From positions 46,916 to 110,915 of the forward strand of contig CAZNGS010000003.1 of assembly GCA_964572825.1 (NCBI GenBank): 64,000 nucleotides of DNA, in the 5' to 3' direction. Each line of letters starts with the position of its first letter. Position 1 is the first letter of the stretch. The notes under the pieces are model-generated. The model had not been told where the DNA came from. It did not search any database and worked only from the letters and a program-made list of their open reading frames with translations. The position numbers and the translations under genes were made by a program. Source of the DNA: CAYVBE01 sp964572825. GTDB taxonomy: Bacteria > Planctomycetota > Brocadiia > SM23-32. This document shows positions 7,880 to 16,350 of this stretch, piece after piece.

Positions 7880-8658
7880 CCCGCAGGATGCTGGTAGTGG
7901 ACGACGAGGAAACGATACGCTGGGCCCTGCGCGAGCTGTTCATGGAGGACGGCTGGGAAGTCCATTGCGCGGCCGACGGGGACCGGGCGCACGAGCTTAT
8001 CGGCCAGAACACCTATCGGTTCATCATCACCGACCTGAAGATGCCCGGTCGCTCCGGCGTGGAGGTCATCCGCAGCGCCCGCCGCCGAAGCCCTCACGTG
8101 GGGGTGCTGGTCCTGACCGGCTACGCCTCGCTGGAGACGGCCATCGAAGCGGTCCGGCTGGGGGCGTGGGACTACGTGACCAAGCCCTGCCAGGTCAGCT
8201 ACCTCAAGGAGCGCGTGGATGCCTTTGTGGAGGCGGCGCCCTCCGCCGCTGCTGAGCCCGCCGGGGCCGCCCTTCCCGAGGAGAGTTCGCTGCGGGCCTT
8301 CCTGGACGGGGCGGGGACCGAGCTGCTCGCGTTCGACCGCATAGACCCGGACGCCCAGAGCCATCGGGTGCTGGACGAGCTGCGGCGGGTGTGCGGGGAC
8401 CTGGGATTTGATGGGGAACGGACGGCGGGGCTGGTGCAGCTCGCCCTGGAGGCAATTGCGGCGCTCTGCGATGGAGACGTGCGACCCCTGGGAAGGGCCG
8501 CGCTGCTGGAGGGGCACCTGCTGGTGGGTTTCAGGGCGCCCCGGTCCGGCCGCACCGCGGCGGACTCCCTGCAGGCCGTGGCGGAAAGGCTGGGCCTGCA
8601 CGCCCGCCTTCTGCCCTGCGACGGTACGGTTAGCATTGTGCTGAGTGAGAGAGTGTGA
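7876..8658 (+). CDS. Receiver-domain protein with a possible degenerate HATPase tail
   Basis: Residues 1-120 are a complete receiver domain (VVDDEE, D53 in IITDLKMPGRSG, K103). Instead of a DNA-binding or output domain, residues about 125-260 form a region whose segments LVQLALEAIAAL and a final GTVSIVLSERV faintly recall anti-sigma RsbW/SpoIIAB-type ATPases. The catalytic Asn of the N box and the D-x-G motif are not evident, so ATP binding is doubtful. The next gene encodes a STAS protein, the usual partner of such ATPases, which strengthens the idea of a partner-switch module. The ATG overlaps the kinase stop. Confidence 0.85.
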   Translation: MTRRMLVVDDEETIRWALRELFMEDGWEVHCAADGDRAHELIGQNTYRFIITDLKMPGRSGVEVIRSARRRSPHVGVLVLTGYASLETAIEAVRLGAWDYVTKPCQVSYLKERVDAFVEAAPSAAAEPAGAALPEESSLRAFLDGAGTELLAFDRIDPDAQSHRVLDELRRVCGDLGFDGERTAGLVQLALEAIAALCDGDVRPLGRAALLEGHLLVGFRAPRSGRTAADSLQAVAERLGLHARLLPCDGTVSIVLSERV

Positions 8659-8659
8659 G

Positions 8660-9088
8660 ATGAAGTGGGAGACTTTGTCCGGGGACGGTTTTCTGCTGGT
8701 TCGAGTGACGGAGAGGGCTCTGGTCAGAAGCCCCGACTGGCAGGAGCTGGAGCCGGCGGGTGACTCGTCCCCCGCGCTCATTGTGCTCGACCTGGCACAG
8801 GCCGAGTTCATAAGCAGTCTGTTCTGGGAGGGCTGCGCGGCGTGGGATCGATCTCTGTCCCGCTCCGGCCGGAGGCTCGCCCTGCTGAACGTGAACGAGA
8901 CCCAGCGCCGAATGCTCAACTTGGTCGGCGGGCTCGACCGGGTGCCCATCCTCAGCGGTCGCGACGAATTGCAGGATTACGTGCGCGGGGAAGGAGAGTT
9001 GAAAGACAGCGGCGTGACGGACGTCGAGAAGAGGATGCTCTGGAGCACCGACCATGGCCGACGAATACTCAACGGACCCTCCTCCTGA
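8660..9088 (+). CDS. STAS-domain protein (anti-sigma antagonist-like)
   Basis: The 142-residue protein has the STAS pattern: a strand (PALIVLDLAQAEFIS), a serine at the position phosphorylated in SpoIIAA (EFISSLFWEG), then a helix and strand (GRRLALLNVNETQRRMLNLV). STAS proteins bind anti-sigma ATPases and release their targets. The ATG at 8660 follows the previous stop by one base; an in-frame GTG at 8645 is the alternative. The 3' end overlaps the next gene by 35 bp in another frame. The target is unknown; the position inside a flagellar two-component operon is unusual. Confidence 0.75.
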   Translation: MKWETLSGDGFLLVRVTERALVRSPDWQELEPAGDSSPALIVLDLAQAEFISSLFWEGCAAWDRSLSRSGRRLALLNVNETQRRMLNLVGGLDRVPILSGRDELQDYVRGEGELKDSGVTDVEKRMLWSTDHGRRILNGPSS

Positions 9089-11480
9089 GGAGGTTGCCGA
9101 TTCCTCCTCCGGCCCGGTTTCGCAGGGGCAAGGCGCCGGCGAACCTGCCCCGGAGCCGGCAAAGGCGCGGGGCATGGGGGTCGCAGAGAGTGAATCAGGC
9201 CCCGCTGACGCCGCAGAGGCGCGGCCTGAAGGCGATCGCCCGGAAGCCGACGCTGCCGGCGACCACGTCCCCGCCATTCGCCCCGAGGGCATCGATGTGC
9301 CCCTGATCGGACATGTTCCTTTCTGGGCGCTCGTGGCGGCCGCCGTCGTGGCCGTCTGCGTCTTTCTGGGCGTTTTCTGGATGGTCGTCGACAGCCTGAC
9401 TACTCCGCGTCCCGGGAGAGTGGCAGACCGGCGCGGCGCCACGCCCGAGAGCGCAACGGACGCGACGATGGACATCCCACCCGGGGAGGACTTGAGCGAA
9501 CTGGACTACGAGGAACTGATGGAAAGGGGTGACAGGTTCCTCCACGACGGTTACTGCGCGCGGGCCGCCTGGCACTATCGAGCTGCGGAACAGCGCCAGG
9601 AAGAGGGCATCGGCCGGGTCCTGATGGCCCGCCACTGGTTGAGCAGGGCCCTGGCCGGCGCCGGCGACTACGACGAGGCGCTGCAGCTCTGCGACGAGCT
9701 GCGCTCCCTCAGCCGGCCCGGCGACGAGCTGTGGAAGCACTCGCTGATCACCTCGCTTGCCGCCCTGGGCAGGCAGAGGCGCTGGCGGGAATTCTTCCGC
9801 CACCTCTACCTGTTGCGCGCCAACACGGCTCGATACGAGGACAAGAACCGGCTGGACCGCTGGCTCACCTACCAGAGGGCCATGGCCCACATAAACCTTT
9901 ACCTGGAGGCGGAGGGGAAGGCCGGTCGGCTTTACGGCTTCGACCCTCCGGACTTCGGGCGGGCGCCCTGTACGGTAAAAGCGCTGACGGAGGACGACAT
10001 CGTGGTCGTGGCCGGCGGATATGGAGACGGAAGCCTGGACGTGCAGTTCCAGACCGGCGACCTGCGGCTGCGTTCCGAGGGCGCCCGGCTGGGCGACGTG
10101 CTGGACGCCCTGCGGCGGGAGACGGACCTGCAGATCAGCGGCGCCGCGTCCAGACACTACCCGGTCAGCGCGCGGCTCGAGGCCGTCACGCCCGAAAAGG
10201 CGCTGGAGATGGTCCTGGGGTCGGTGGGTCTGGAGGTCGTCTCGAGAGAGGCCAGAATGGAGGTGCGGGAGCTCTCCCCCCGCCCGGCCTCCATCGCGGA
10301 GGCGGTCAAGGCCGCCCGGTGGCGCCTGCAGGAGTTCCTGATCCTTTACCCGGAGTCCGAGAACGTGGCCGAAGCCTATTACGCTCTGGGGCACCTGCAC
10401 GCGGCCCGGGGCCAGAAAAGGATGGCGCTGGACCAGATCGAGATACTCTGCGAGCAGATGCCGGACTCGCCGTGGTCTATCTACGGGCATTACCTGGCGG
10501 GCCGGGAGTGGTATGAAATGCAGAAGTGGGCCCGGGCAGAGCAGGAGCTGCTGGCTGCCGCCGCAGGGCCGCCCGACCATCCCCTGGTGCCGTCGGCGTT
10601 TCTTTGGGCCGGCCAGTGCGCGGTGGAGCTGGAGAAGTATCAGCAGGCCGTGACGTGCTTCCGCCGGGCGCTGGCCCACGAGGCCAATGAGCCGCTTGCG
10701 CCCCGCCTGCTCTACAACATAGCTTTCTGCCTGGAGAAGGCCGGCACCTCGCCCGTGGAAGTGCAAGAGCGCTACCTGGAACTGCGCACCCGCTACCCGG
10801 ACACGCAGTACGGCCGCCGCGCGGACTATCGACTCTCCCGCCTCGCCCTGGAAACGGGTCGCTACCGGAAGGCCGTGGAACGATACGAGTTCTTCCTCCA
10901 GAAATGGTCCATGAACGCCGAAGAATCCCCCCGCGCGTGCAGGGACCTGGCATTGGCTTACCTGCGCTGCGGCTACAACCTGCGCGCCGTGCTGCTGGGC
11001 GAGGTGATGGCGGCCGTCTACGGGCACGGGGACAGCTACTGGCAGACGCTGCCGGTTCTGCTGGAGGCGTGCAGACAGGGAGAGCTGGGGGATCTGGCCC
11101 TTGCGATGATCGACGGCGCTCTGGCCGAGGCCACCGATCCCGACCGGTGCGCCATGCTGCGGCGGCAGCGGGTGGAATTCCTGATCGATCTGGAACGCTA
11201 TGAAGAGGCCCGGACGGCGCTCACGCAGTTGGCGCAGGCCTCCGAGGGGCCAGCCGCTCCCGACCTGCTGCTGTGCCGGGCGCGGCTGCTGCTGGCCAGC
11301 AAGCCCGCCGACGGAGTGGCCCTCCTGCGCGGGCTGGCCCTGGAGGCCGACTCGGAGCAGGTCCGCAATCGGGCGTTGAACCTGCTGGGCCAACACTGTG
11401 AAAAAACCGGTGACTTTGTCCAGGCCGCTCGCTTCTACTCGGGCAAATGTCCCGTGCAGGTACCGGGAGACCAATCATGA
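9054..11480 (+). CDS. Membrane-anchored TPR protein with an STN-like domain
   Basis: The 808-residue protein has an acidic, Pro/Ala-rich cytoplasmic tail (1-85), one membrane helix (about 89-112) and a large part predicted to be outside the inner membrane. That part has TPRs, an STN-like segment at about 332-399 (DLRLRSEGARLGDVLDALRR, with VSARLEAVTPEKALEMVLGS), then many more TPRs. STN domains occur at the N-termini of secretins and TonB receptors; finding one inside a TPR scaffold is unusual. It may sense or scaffold envelope-located flagellar parts, but no function is established. GGAG precedes the ATG, and the 3' end overlaps the next gene (ATGA). Confidence 0.75.
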   Translation: MADEYSTDPPPEEVADSSSGPVSQGQGAGEPAPEPAKARGMGVAESESGPADAAEARPEGDRPEADAAGDHVPAIRPEGIDVPLIGHVPFWALVAAAVVAVCVFLGVFWMVVDSLTTPRPGRVADRRGATPESATDATMDIPPGEDLSELDYEELMERGDRFLHDGYCARAAWHYRAAEQRQEEGIGRVLMARHWLSRALAGAGDYDEALQLCDELRSLSRPGDELWKHSLITSLAALGRQRRWREFFRHLYLLRANTARYEDKNRLDRWLTYQRAMAHINLYLEAEGKAGRLYGFDPPDFGRAPCTVKALTEDDIVVVAGGYGDGSLDVQFQTGDLRLRSEGARLGDVLDALRRETDLQISGAASRHYPVSARLEAVTPEKALEMVLGSVGLEVVSREARMEVRELSPRPASIAEAVKAARWRLQEFLILYPESENVAEAYYALGHLHAARGQKRMALDQIEILCEQMPDSPWSIYGHYLAGREWYEMQKWARAEQELLAAAAGPPDHPLVPSAFLWAGQCAVELEKYQQAVTCFRRALAHEANEPLAPRLLYNIAFCLEKAGTSPVEVQERYLELRTRYPDTQYGRRADYRLSRLALETGRYRKAVERYEFFLQKWSMNAEESPRACRDLALAYLRCGYNLRAVLLGEVMAAVYGHGDSYWQTLPVLLEACRQGELGDLALAMIDGALAEATDPDRCAMLRRQRVEFLIDLERYEEARTALTQLAQASEGPAAPDLLLCRARLLLASKPADGVALLRGLALEADSEQVRNRALNLLGQHCEKTGDFVQAARFYSGKCPVQVPGDQS

Positions 11481-12067
11481 GAGCTTTCGGCACGCTGCTT
11501 GCCCTGTTGGCCTGTATGGGCGCGGCTGTCTCCTACGGACAACCGGAGGACGTGCCCGCCGAGCGAGAACTGGAGCGCGCTTTCCACGGGCCGTTGCAGG
11601 ACGCCGAATGCGGGCGCCTGTATGAGTCCGCGGCCCGCCTGCTGGAGTCGGCCAGGGAGCTGCCCCGCGCGGTTGACCTTGATCTGCGAAAGGAGCCGGA
11701 GGAGCCCTCCCGGCAGGCCGGTGCGGTGCCCGAGGAGCAGCCCGCCGCCCCCGAGGAGGCCGCAGAACCGACGTGGGTGGCCGCCGTCGAAGGCCCCGTG
11801 ATCGACCAGGAACGCATGGCCTACATCCACCTTGTCGCCGGAAACTATGAGCAGGCCGTCCAACTCTACACGACCCTGCACGACGGGGACCCCGAGGACC
11901 AGCACCTGACCGCCATGTTGATGCTGAGCCTCCACAACGCCGGCCGGACCGACGAGGCCCGCGCTCTGAAGGAGCAACTCGACCAGGACGGGCGCGCCGG
12001 CCCGTGGGCCGACTGGCTGTTCGAGGTCGCCGAAATCTGCCGGACCCCCAGCGAGGAGTCAAGATGA
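11477..12067 (+). CDS. Secreted TPR-like protein of unknown function
   Basis: The 196-residue protein starts with a clear signal peptide (MRAFGTLLALLACMGAAVSYG), then an acidic, Pro/Glu-rich linker and a TPR-like helical pair (YIHLVAGNYEQAVQLYTTLH, then LMLSLHNAGRTDEARALKEQ). It is probably periplasmic and may contact the TPR part of the preceding membrane protein, with which it shares an ATGA overlap. I do not recognise the family. Confidence 0.65.
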   Translation: MRAFGTLLALLACMGAAVSYGQPEDVPAERELERAFHGPLQDAECGRLYESAARLLESARELPRAVDLDLRKEPEEPSRQAGAVPEEQPAAPEEAAEPTWVAAVEGPVIDQERMAYIHLVAGNYEQAVQLYTTLHDGDPEDQHLTAMLMLSLHNAGRTDEARALKEQLDQDGRAGPWADWLFEVAEICRTPSEESR

Positions 12068-12474
12068 ACCCCCTCATCGAGCAACTGATCGCCGCATACC
12101 GACGTGAAGAGGAGCTGTACCGCCGGGTGCGGGAACTGGTCCGCCGGCAGGCGGCCGCCCTGGAATCGGGGGCCGGTCCCACCGAGGTCCTCGCCGGCTG
12201 CCGGAAGGTCGAAGAGCTGATGGCCGAGATCGAGAACATCGAAAACACCATCCGTCCGGCCAAGGAGAAGTGGCGGCAGGGAGGAAGGGAGCCCGCGCAT
12301 GAGCTGGACCAAATCCTCGCCACCATCGAGGGCCTGATCCAGGAGGTGGCGGAGGGCCAGGAGGCGGTCCAGGAGGGCCTGCTGGCGTACATCCGCTCCC
12401 GGAGGGAGCGTGAGGACGGCGCCCGCCGGGAGATGAACGCGCATCGGGCCCGCAGACTATACCGTGCCGGTTGA
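12064..12474 (+). CDS. FlgN-like helical protein
   Basis: The 136-residue protein is almost entirely charged coiled coil (MNPLIEQLIAAYRREEELYR, then RKVEELMAEIENIENTIRPA), with the length and heptad pattern of FlgN/FliT-type chaperones. A second, better FlgN candidate lies beside flgK at 46134. Here the gene lies between a secreted protein and a flagellar kinase, sharing an ATGA overlap with the former. It may therefore link export-chaperone state to the kinase. That role is inference; the family call itself is tentative. Confidence 0.5.
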   Translation: MNPLIEQLIAAYRREEELYRRVRELVRRQAAALESGAGPTEVLAGCRKVEELMAEIENIENTIRPAKEKWRQGGREPAHELDQILATIEGLIQEVAEGQEAVQEGLLAYIRSRREREDGARREMNAHRARRLYRAG

Positions 12475-12488
12475 GAGGACGCCCTGAC

Positions 12489-13739
12489 GTGGAAGTGGCC
12501 GAGAACCAACTTCAGGACGGTGTCGAGCAGTTGCGCGCGCTCGAGGAGGCCTTCGCCCGCTTCACCGAGCAGACCGCGCAGCTCAAGGAAGCCTACCGGG
12601 AGCTGAAAGAGCGTGCAGAGCGGATGGACCTGGAACTGGAGGTCGCCAACCGCCAGCTCGAGCGCAAGGTGCAGGAGCTGGACGAGGCCTACAACTTCCA
12701 GCGCAGCATCCTGGACAGCATTCCCGCGGCGGTGGTCGTGACCGACCTGGACGGCACGGTGCGCACGTTCAATCCCGCCGCCGAGGCCCTGTGGGAAGTG
12801 CCCTCGGACGAGGCCGTGGGCCGCGACTTCCGCCGGATCATGGAGCCCCACCACGAGCTGCTGGCCGCCGCGCTGGAAAGCCGAGAGGGTCAGATGTCCG
12901 AGCAGCGCGAACTGGAGGACAAGGAAAAGAAGGTCATCGCCAGCACCGCCTGCCTGGTGCGCGACTCCTCCGGGCGGTCCATCGGCGCCATTCAGGTGGA
13001 CCGGGACATAACGCGCGTCTGCTCCCTGCAGAACGAGCTCTACCAGAAGGGCAAGCTGGCGGACCTGGGGAAGATGGCCGCCGGCCTGGCCCACGAGATC
13101 CGCAAGCCCCTCAACGGCATCAAGGGCTTCGCCAGCATCCTGCAGCGCAAGCTGGACGACGACCAGGCGCGCAGCGAGCGCTACGTGGCCAACATCGTCA
13201 GCGCCGTCGACCGCCTGAACGGGATGCTGAGCAGGCTCCTGGATTTCGCCCGTCCGGAAGAGCTGCGCATGGGGCGTTGCGACCTGCGCGAGGAGGCCGT
13301 CCGAATCGTCGAGTTTGTTCAGGCTGACATGGAAACCCCACAGGCGGAGATGGCCGTGACCATCCCCGAGGAGGCCCGGTGGGTCAGTGCGGACGCCGAC
13401 AAGATCAAGCAGGTCCTGCTGAACCTCGTGCAGAACGCCGTGGAGGCCCTGGACGGGAGCGGACGGGTCCGCATCGCCGCACGCCGCGCCGGGGCGAACC
13501 ATCCCCGGAAAGTGCGCGTCCTGGTGGAGGACGACGGGCCGGGCATTCCCCCGGACAGGGCAGAAGCCATCCTGGAGCCTTTCTCCACGGGAAAGGAGGG
13601 CGGCACGGGGCTGGGGTTGTCCATCGTCTGCCGCATCCTGGAACTCCACGAAACCCGGCTTCAGGTGGACAGCGAGCCGGGCTGCGGCACCGCTATGTCC
13701 TTCTTGCTTCCGTTGGCCACCCCGCCGGAGGATACATGA
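12489..13739 (+). CDS. PAS-containing histidine kinase (FleS/FlrB-like)
   Basis: The 416-residue protein has no membrane helix. Order: coiled coil (1-70), PAS domain (about 72-185, SIPAAVVVTDLDGTVRTFNP), HisKA box (MAAGLAHEIRKPLNG, phospho-acceptor near H202) and an HATPase domain (VLLNLVQNAVEAL, EDDGPGIP, GGTGLGLSIVCRI). It sits directly before a sigma-54 activator (ATGA overlap), the arrangement of FleS-FleR and FlrB-FlrC, which control class III flagellar genes. The GTG at 12489 was chosen because AGAGGA stands 9 bases upstream; a TTG at 12471 overlaps the previous stop. Confidence 0.88.
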   Translation: MEVAENQLQDGVEQLRALEEAFARFTEQTAQLKEAYRELKERAERMDLELEVANRQLERKVQELDEAYNFQRSILDSIPAAVVVTDLDGTVRTFNPAAEALWEVPSDEAVGRDFRRIMEPHHELLAAALESREGQMSEQRELEDKEKKVIASTACLVRDSSGRSIGAIQVDRDITRVCSLQNELYQKGKLADLGKMAAGLAHEIRKPLNGIKGFASILQRKLDDDQARSERYVANIVSAVDRLNGMLSRLLDFARPEELRMGRCDLREEAVRIVEFVQADMETPQAEMAVTIPEEARWVSADADKIKQVLLNLVQNAVEALDGSGRVRIAARRAGANHPRKVRVLVEDDGPGIPPDRAEAILEPFSTGKEGGTGLGLSIVCRILELHETRLQVDSEPGCGTAMSFLLPLATPPEDT

Positions 13740-15112
13740 TCCAGAAAGTGCTCGTTGCCGACGACGGGTCGCAGGACAGGGAGCTGATGGCCGAGCTGCT
13801 GCGCACCATCGACGAGGACCTGGAGATCGTCCCCGCGCGGGACGGCGCCGAGGCCTGTGAGTTGCTCGACCGCAGCGGCTTCGACGTGGTGTTCACCGAC
13901 CTGAAGATGCCCCGCAGGGGAGGGCTGGAGGTGCTCAGCAAGGCCCGCTCCCTGCAGCCGCCCACCGACGTGGTGGTCGTCACCGGCCACGGGGACGTGC
14001 CCACCGCCGTGCGGGCCATAAAGAGCGGAGGCTTCGACTACCTGCTGAAACCCCTCTGCGTGGACGAGGTCGAGGTGCTGATGCAGAAGCTGAAGGAGCA
14101 CCGGCGCCTGGTCGAGGAGAACCGTTACCTGCACTCCGAACTGGGCGGGGGGGGTGGTGCGCCCGATATCATCGGCGAGAGCGCCCCATTCGCAGAGGTC
14201 TGCTCCCGGGCCGTGCACGTGGCCCGCACGGAGGCCACCGTGTTGCTGGAGGGGGAGAGCGGAACGGGCAAGGAACTGATCTCCAGGCTCATCCACCGGT
14301 CCAGCCCCCGCGCGCAGCGCCCCTTCATCCGGGTCAACTGTGCCGCGCTCTCGGACTCCCTGCTGGAGAGCGAGCTGTTCGGCCACGAGAAAGGTGCCTT
14401 CACGGGGGCCCATGCCGCCAAGCCCGGCCGCTTCGAGCTGGCCGATGGCGGAACGCTCCTGCTGGACGAGATCACCGAGACGTCCGAGAAGCTCCAGGCC
14501 GAACTGCTGCGCGTGATCGAGCAGCGGGAATTCGAGCGCGTGGGCGGGACGCGGACCATCCGGGTGGACGTGCGCTTCATTGCCACCACCAACCGGGACC
14601 TGGCCGCCGAGGTAGAGGAAGGCCGGTTCCGCGAGGACCTCTACTACCGGTTGAACGTGGTGCCCCTGGTCCTGCCGCCCCTGCGGGAGCGGGAGGGCGA
14701 CCTGAAGCTGCTCAGCGAGCACTTCGCGGCCAGATTCGCAAGGCGGCTGGACAAGGAAACTCCGCGCGTCGCCCCGGAGGTGTTGCGCGTGTTCCGGCAG
14801 TATCCGTGGCCGGGCAACGTGCGGGAGCTGGAGAACCTGATGCAGCGCATGGTGATTATGGACGGGGACGGCGTGATCGGGCCGGACGACGTGCCCGAGT
14901 ACATCCGGCGGCCCCGCCCGCCCCGCGAGGACGAGTTCCCCTGGGGGCCGACCCTCGAGGACGTGGAGCGACAGGTGATCCTGCAGACTCTGCGTCAGAC
15001 GGACGGCAACCGCACGAAAGCGGCGGAAAGGTTGGATATCTCAACGCGCACCATCCGGAACAAGTTGAAAAAATATATGCAGCACGGCTACATCGAAGAA
15101 GATTTTTCCTGA
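13736..15112 (+). CDS. Flagellar sigma-54 response regulator (FleR/FlrC/FlbD-like)
   Basis: The 458-residue protein has a receiver domain with D55 (VVFTDLKMPRRGG) and K105, an AAA+ domain with Walker A GESGTGKE (173-180), the sigma-54 contact GAFTGA (220-225) and DEIT, and a C-terminal Fis-type helix-turn-helix (NRTKAAERLDISTRTIRNKL). It is the obvious regulator for the five operon promoters of the -24/-12 type in this window, with the kinase just upstream as its probable donor. It ends the signalling operon; 169 bp separate it from flgB. Confidence 0.92.
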   Translation: MIQKVLVADDGSQDRELMAELLRTIDEDLEIVPARDGAEACELLDRSGFDVVFTDLKMPRRGGLEVLSKARSLQPPTDVVVVTGHGDVPTAVRAIKSGGFDYLLKPLCVDEVEVLMQKLKEHRRLVEENRYLHSELGGGGGAPDIIGESAPFAEVCSRAVHVARTEATVLLEGESGTGKELISRLIHRSSPRAQRPFIRVNCAALSDSLLESELFGHEKGAFTGAHAAKPGRFELADGGTLLLDEITETSEKLQAELLRVIEQREFERVGGTRTIRVDVRFIATTNRDLAAEVEEGRFREDLYYRLNVVPLVLPPLREREGDLKLLSEHFAARFARRLDKETPRVAPEVLRVFRQYPWPGNVRELENLMQRMVIMDGDGVIGPDDVPEYIRRPRPPREDEFPWGPTLEDVERQVILQTLRQTDGNRTKAAERLDISTRTIRNKLKKYMQHGYIEEDFS

Positions 15113-15114
15113 GG

Positions 15115-15131
15115 GCGGAAACTTTTTCCGC
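15115..15131. promoter_or_regulatory. Perfect inverted repeat, candidate activator site 1 upstream of flgB
   Basis: GCGGAAA-ctt-TTTCCGC is a perfect 7-bp inverted repeat beginning two bases after the activator stop codon and about 86 bp before the flgB -24 box. No T-run follows, so it is a poor terminator. Its half-site recurs near other sigma-54 promoters. Confidence 0.5.
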
Positions 15132-15171
15132 ATCCGCACCTCTCCCTCCGGCTCTGCGCCCCGGTCCGGCC

Positions 15172-15187
15172 CTTTCCGCCCGGAAAA
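15172..15187. promoter_or_regulatory. Inverted repeat, candidate activator site 2 upstream of flgB
   Basis: CTTTCCG-cc-CGGAAAA places two CGGAAA half-sites head to head about 30 bp before the -24 element. The same arrangement occurs upstream of flgM (5904-5919). Confidence 0.45.
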
Positions 15188-15216
15188 CCGTCGCAGGCGC
15201 CTTCTGGGCGTGCCTT

Positions 15217-15232
15217 TGGCACCTCGTTTGCA
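15217..15232 (+). promoter_or_regulatory. Sigma-54 promoter of the flgB operon
   Basis: TGGCAC-CTCGT-TTGCA is a perfect -24/-12 element. The predicted start near 15243 gives a leader of about 37 nt with GGAGGG before the flgB ATG. Confidence 0.9.
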
Positions 15233-15280
15233 CCTTGGCCTGAGGGACAGATTCTGCGACCTCCACGGAGGGCCGCGTCA

Positions 15281-15637
15281 ATGCGGATGCTGGACTGCCC
15301 GGGACTGCTCGGCCTGATGCGGGCTGCCCACCGTAACCACAGCGTCGTGGCCAACAACCTGGCCAACCTGGACACGCCCGGTTACCGCACGGCGCGGGTC
15401 CGGTTCCGGCGGCGGCTGGAGGAAGTGATGGACGAGTACGGCCATCTGCGCCCGGACCGGCGCGTGGAGACGGAACTCTATCAGCCCCGCTACCCCGACG
15501 CGGGCCGGGACGGAAACGACGTGAACCTGGAACGTGAAGTGGTCGAGCTGAACAAGAACGCCGTGCGGATGAACCTCTACCTGAGCGTGCTGCACTCCCG
15601 CATCCGCCGGCTCAGGGACGCCATAGCGGGGAGATAA
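15281..15637 (+). CDS. flgB: FlgB, proximal rod protein
   Basis: The 118-residue protein carries the rod/hook N-terminal motif (HSVVANNLANLDTPGYRTAR) and the C-terminal helix (NLEREVVELNKNAVRMNLYL) of FlgB. With FlgC, FlgF and FliE it builds the rod in the periplasm. GGAGGG precedes the ATG, and the gene opens the flgB-flgC-fliE-fliF-fliG-fliH-fliI run behind a perfect sigma-54 promoter. Confidence 0.95.
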   Translation: MRMLDCPGLLGLMRAAHRNHSVVANNLANLDTPGYRTARVRFRRRLEEVMDEYGHLRPDRRVETELYQPRYPDAGRDGNDVNLEREVVELNKNAVRMNLYLSVLHSRIRRLRDAIAGR

Positions 15638-15643
15638 CCGGAC

Positions 15644-16048
15644 ATGATCGAAGAGAGCTTCTTCCACCCGTTCGACATCGCCGCCTCCGGGCTCCACGCG
15701 GAGCGCACCCGGCTGGAGGTCATCGCCAACAACGTGGCCAACGCCGACACCACCCACACCCCGGAGGGCGGGCCGTACCGACGCCGCCAGGTCGTTTTCT
15801 CCACCCTGATGGGGCGGCTGGACGGGGTCAAGGTGCGCGGTGTCATTCCCTCCGGTGACCCGCCCAGGCGGGTCTACGAGCCCGGTCATCCGGACGCCGA
15901 CAAGGACGGCTACGTGGCCATGCCCAACGTGAAGGTTCCCCTGGAGATGATCGACCTGATGGCCGCCAGCCGGGCCTACGAGGCCAACCTGGCGACGATG
16001 CGCAATTTCAAACAGATCTGCGAAGAGACCCTGAAGCTGCTGAGGTGA
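15644..16048 (+). CDS. flgC: FlgC, proximal rod protein
   Basis: The 134-residue protein has the FlgC signature at both ends: the N-terminal ERTRLEVIANNVANADTTHT and the C-terminal NVKVPLEMIDLMAASRAYEA followed by NLATMRNFK. Length is normal. It is a periplasmic rod component exported by the flagellar type III system, so it has no Sec signal. Its last codons overlap the fliE start. Confidence 0.95.
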   Translation: MIEESFFHPFDIAASGLHAERTRLEVIANNVANADTTHTPEGGPYRRRQVVFSTLMGRLDGVKVRGVIPSGDPPRRVYEPGHPDADKDGYVAMPNVKVPLEMIDLMAASRAYEANLATMRNFKQICEETLKLLR

Positions 16049-16344
16049 AAGCCGTGGAAACCACACCCGTAAACCCCGGTGGCCCGCAGCAACTGCCCCA
16101 CCCGGCGCCCCGGCGCAGCGACGGAAAGCCCTTCGGGGAATTGATGGTCGATTACCTGAAGGAGGTCAATCAGCTTCAACAGGAGGCGGACAGGTCGGTC
16201 TTCGAGCTGGCCACCGGGAAGACGGACAACCTGCAGGACGTGGTGGTGGCGGTCAACGAGGCGGACCTCAGCTTCCGGCTGATGATGCAGATCCGCAACA
16301 AGCTGCTGGACGCTTACCAGGAAATCATACGGATGCAGGTGTAA
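16045..16344 (+). CDS. fliE: FliE, hook-basal body junction protein
   Basis: The 99-residue protein ends with the FliE pattern (LQDVVVAVNEADLSFRLMMQ, IRNKLLDAYQEIIRMQV). FliE joins the MS ring to the rod. The start is a GTG that overlaps the flgC stop, and fliF follows after 6 bp. Confidence 0.93.
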   Translation: MKAVETTPVNPGGPQQLPHPAPRRSDGKPFGELMVDYLKEVNQLQQEADRSVFELATGKTDNLQDVVVAVNEADLSFRLMMQIRNKLLDAYQEIIRMQV

Positions 16345-16350
16345 GGGGTA

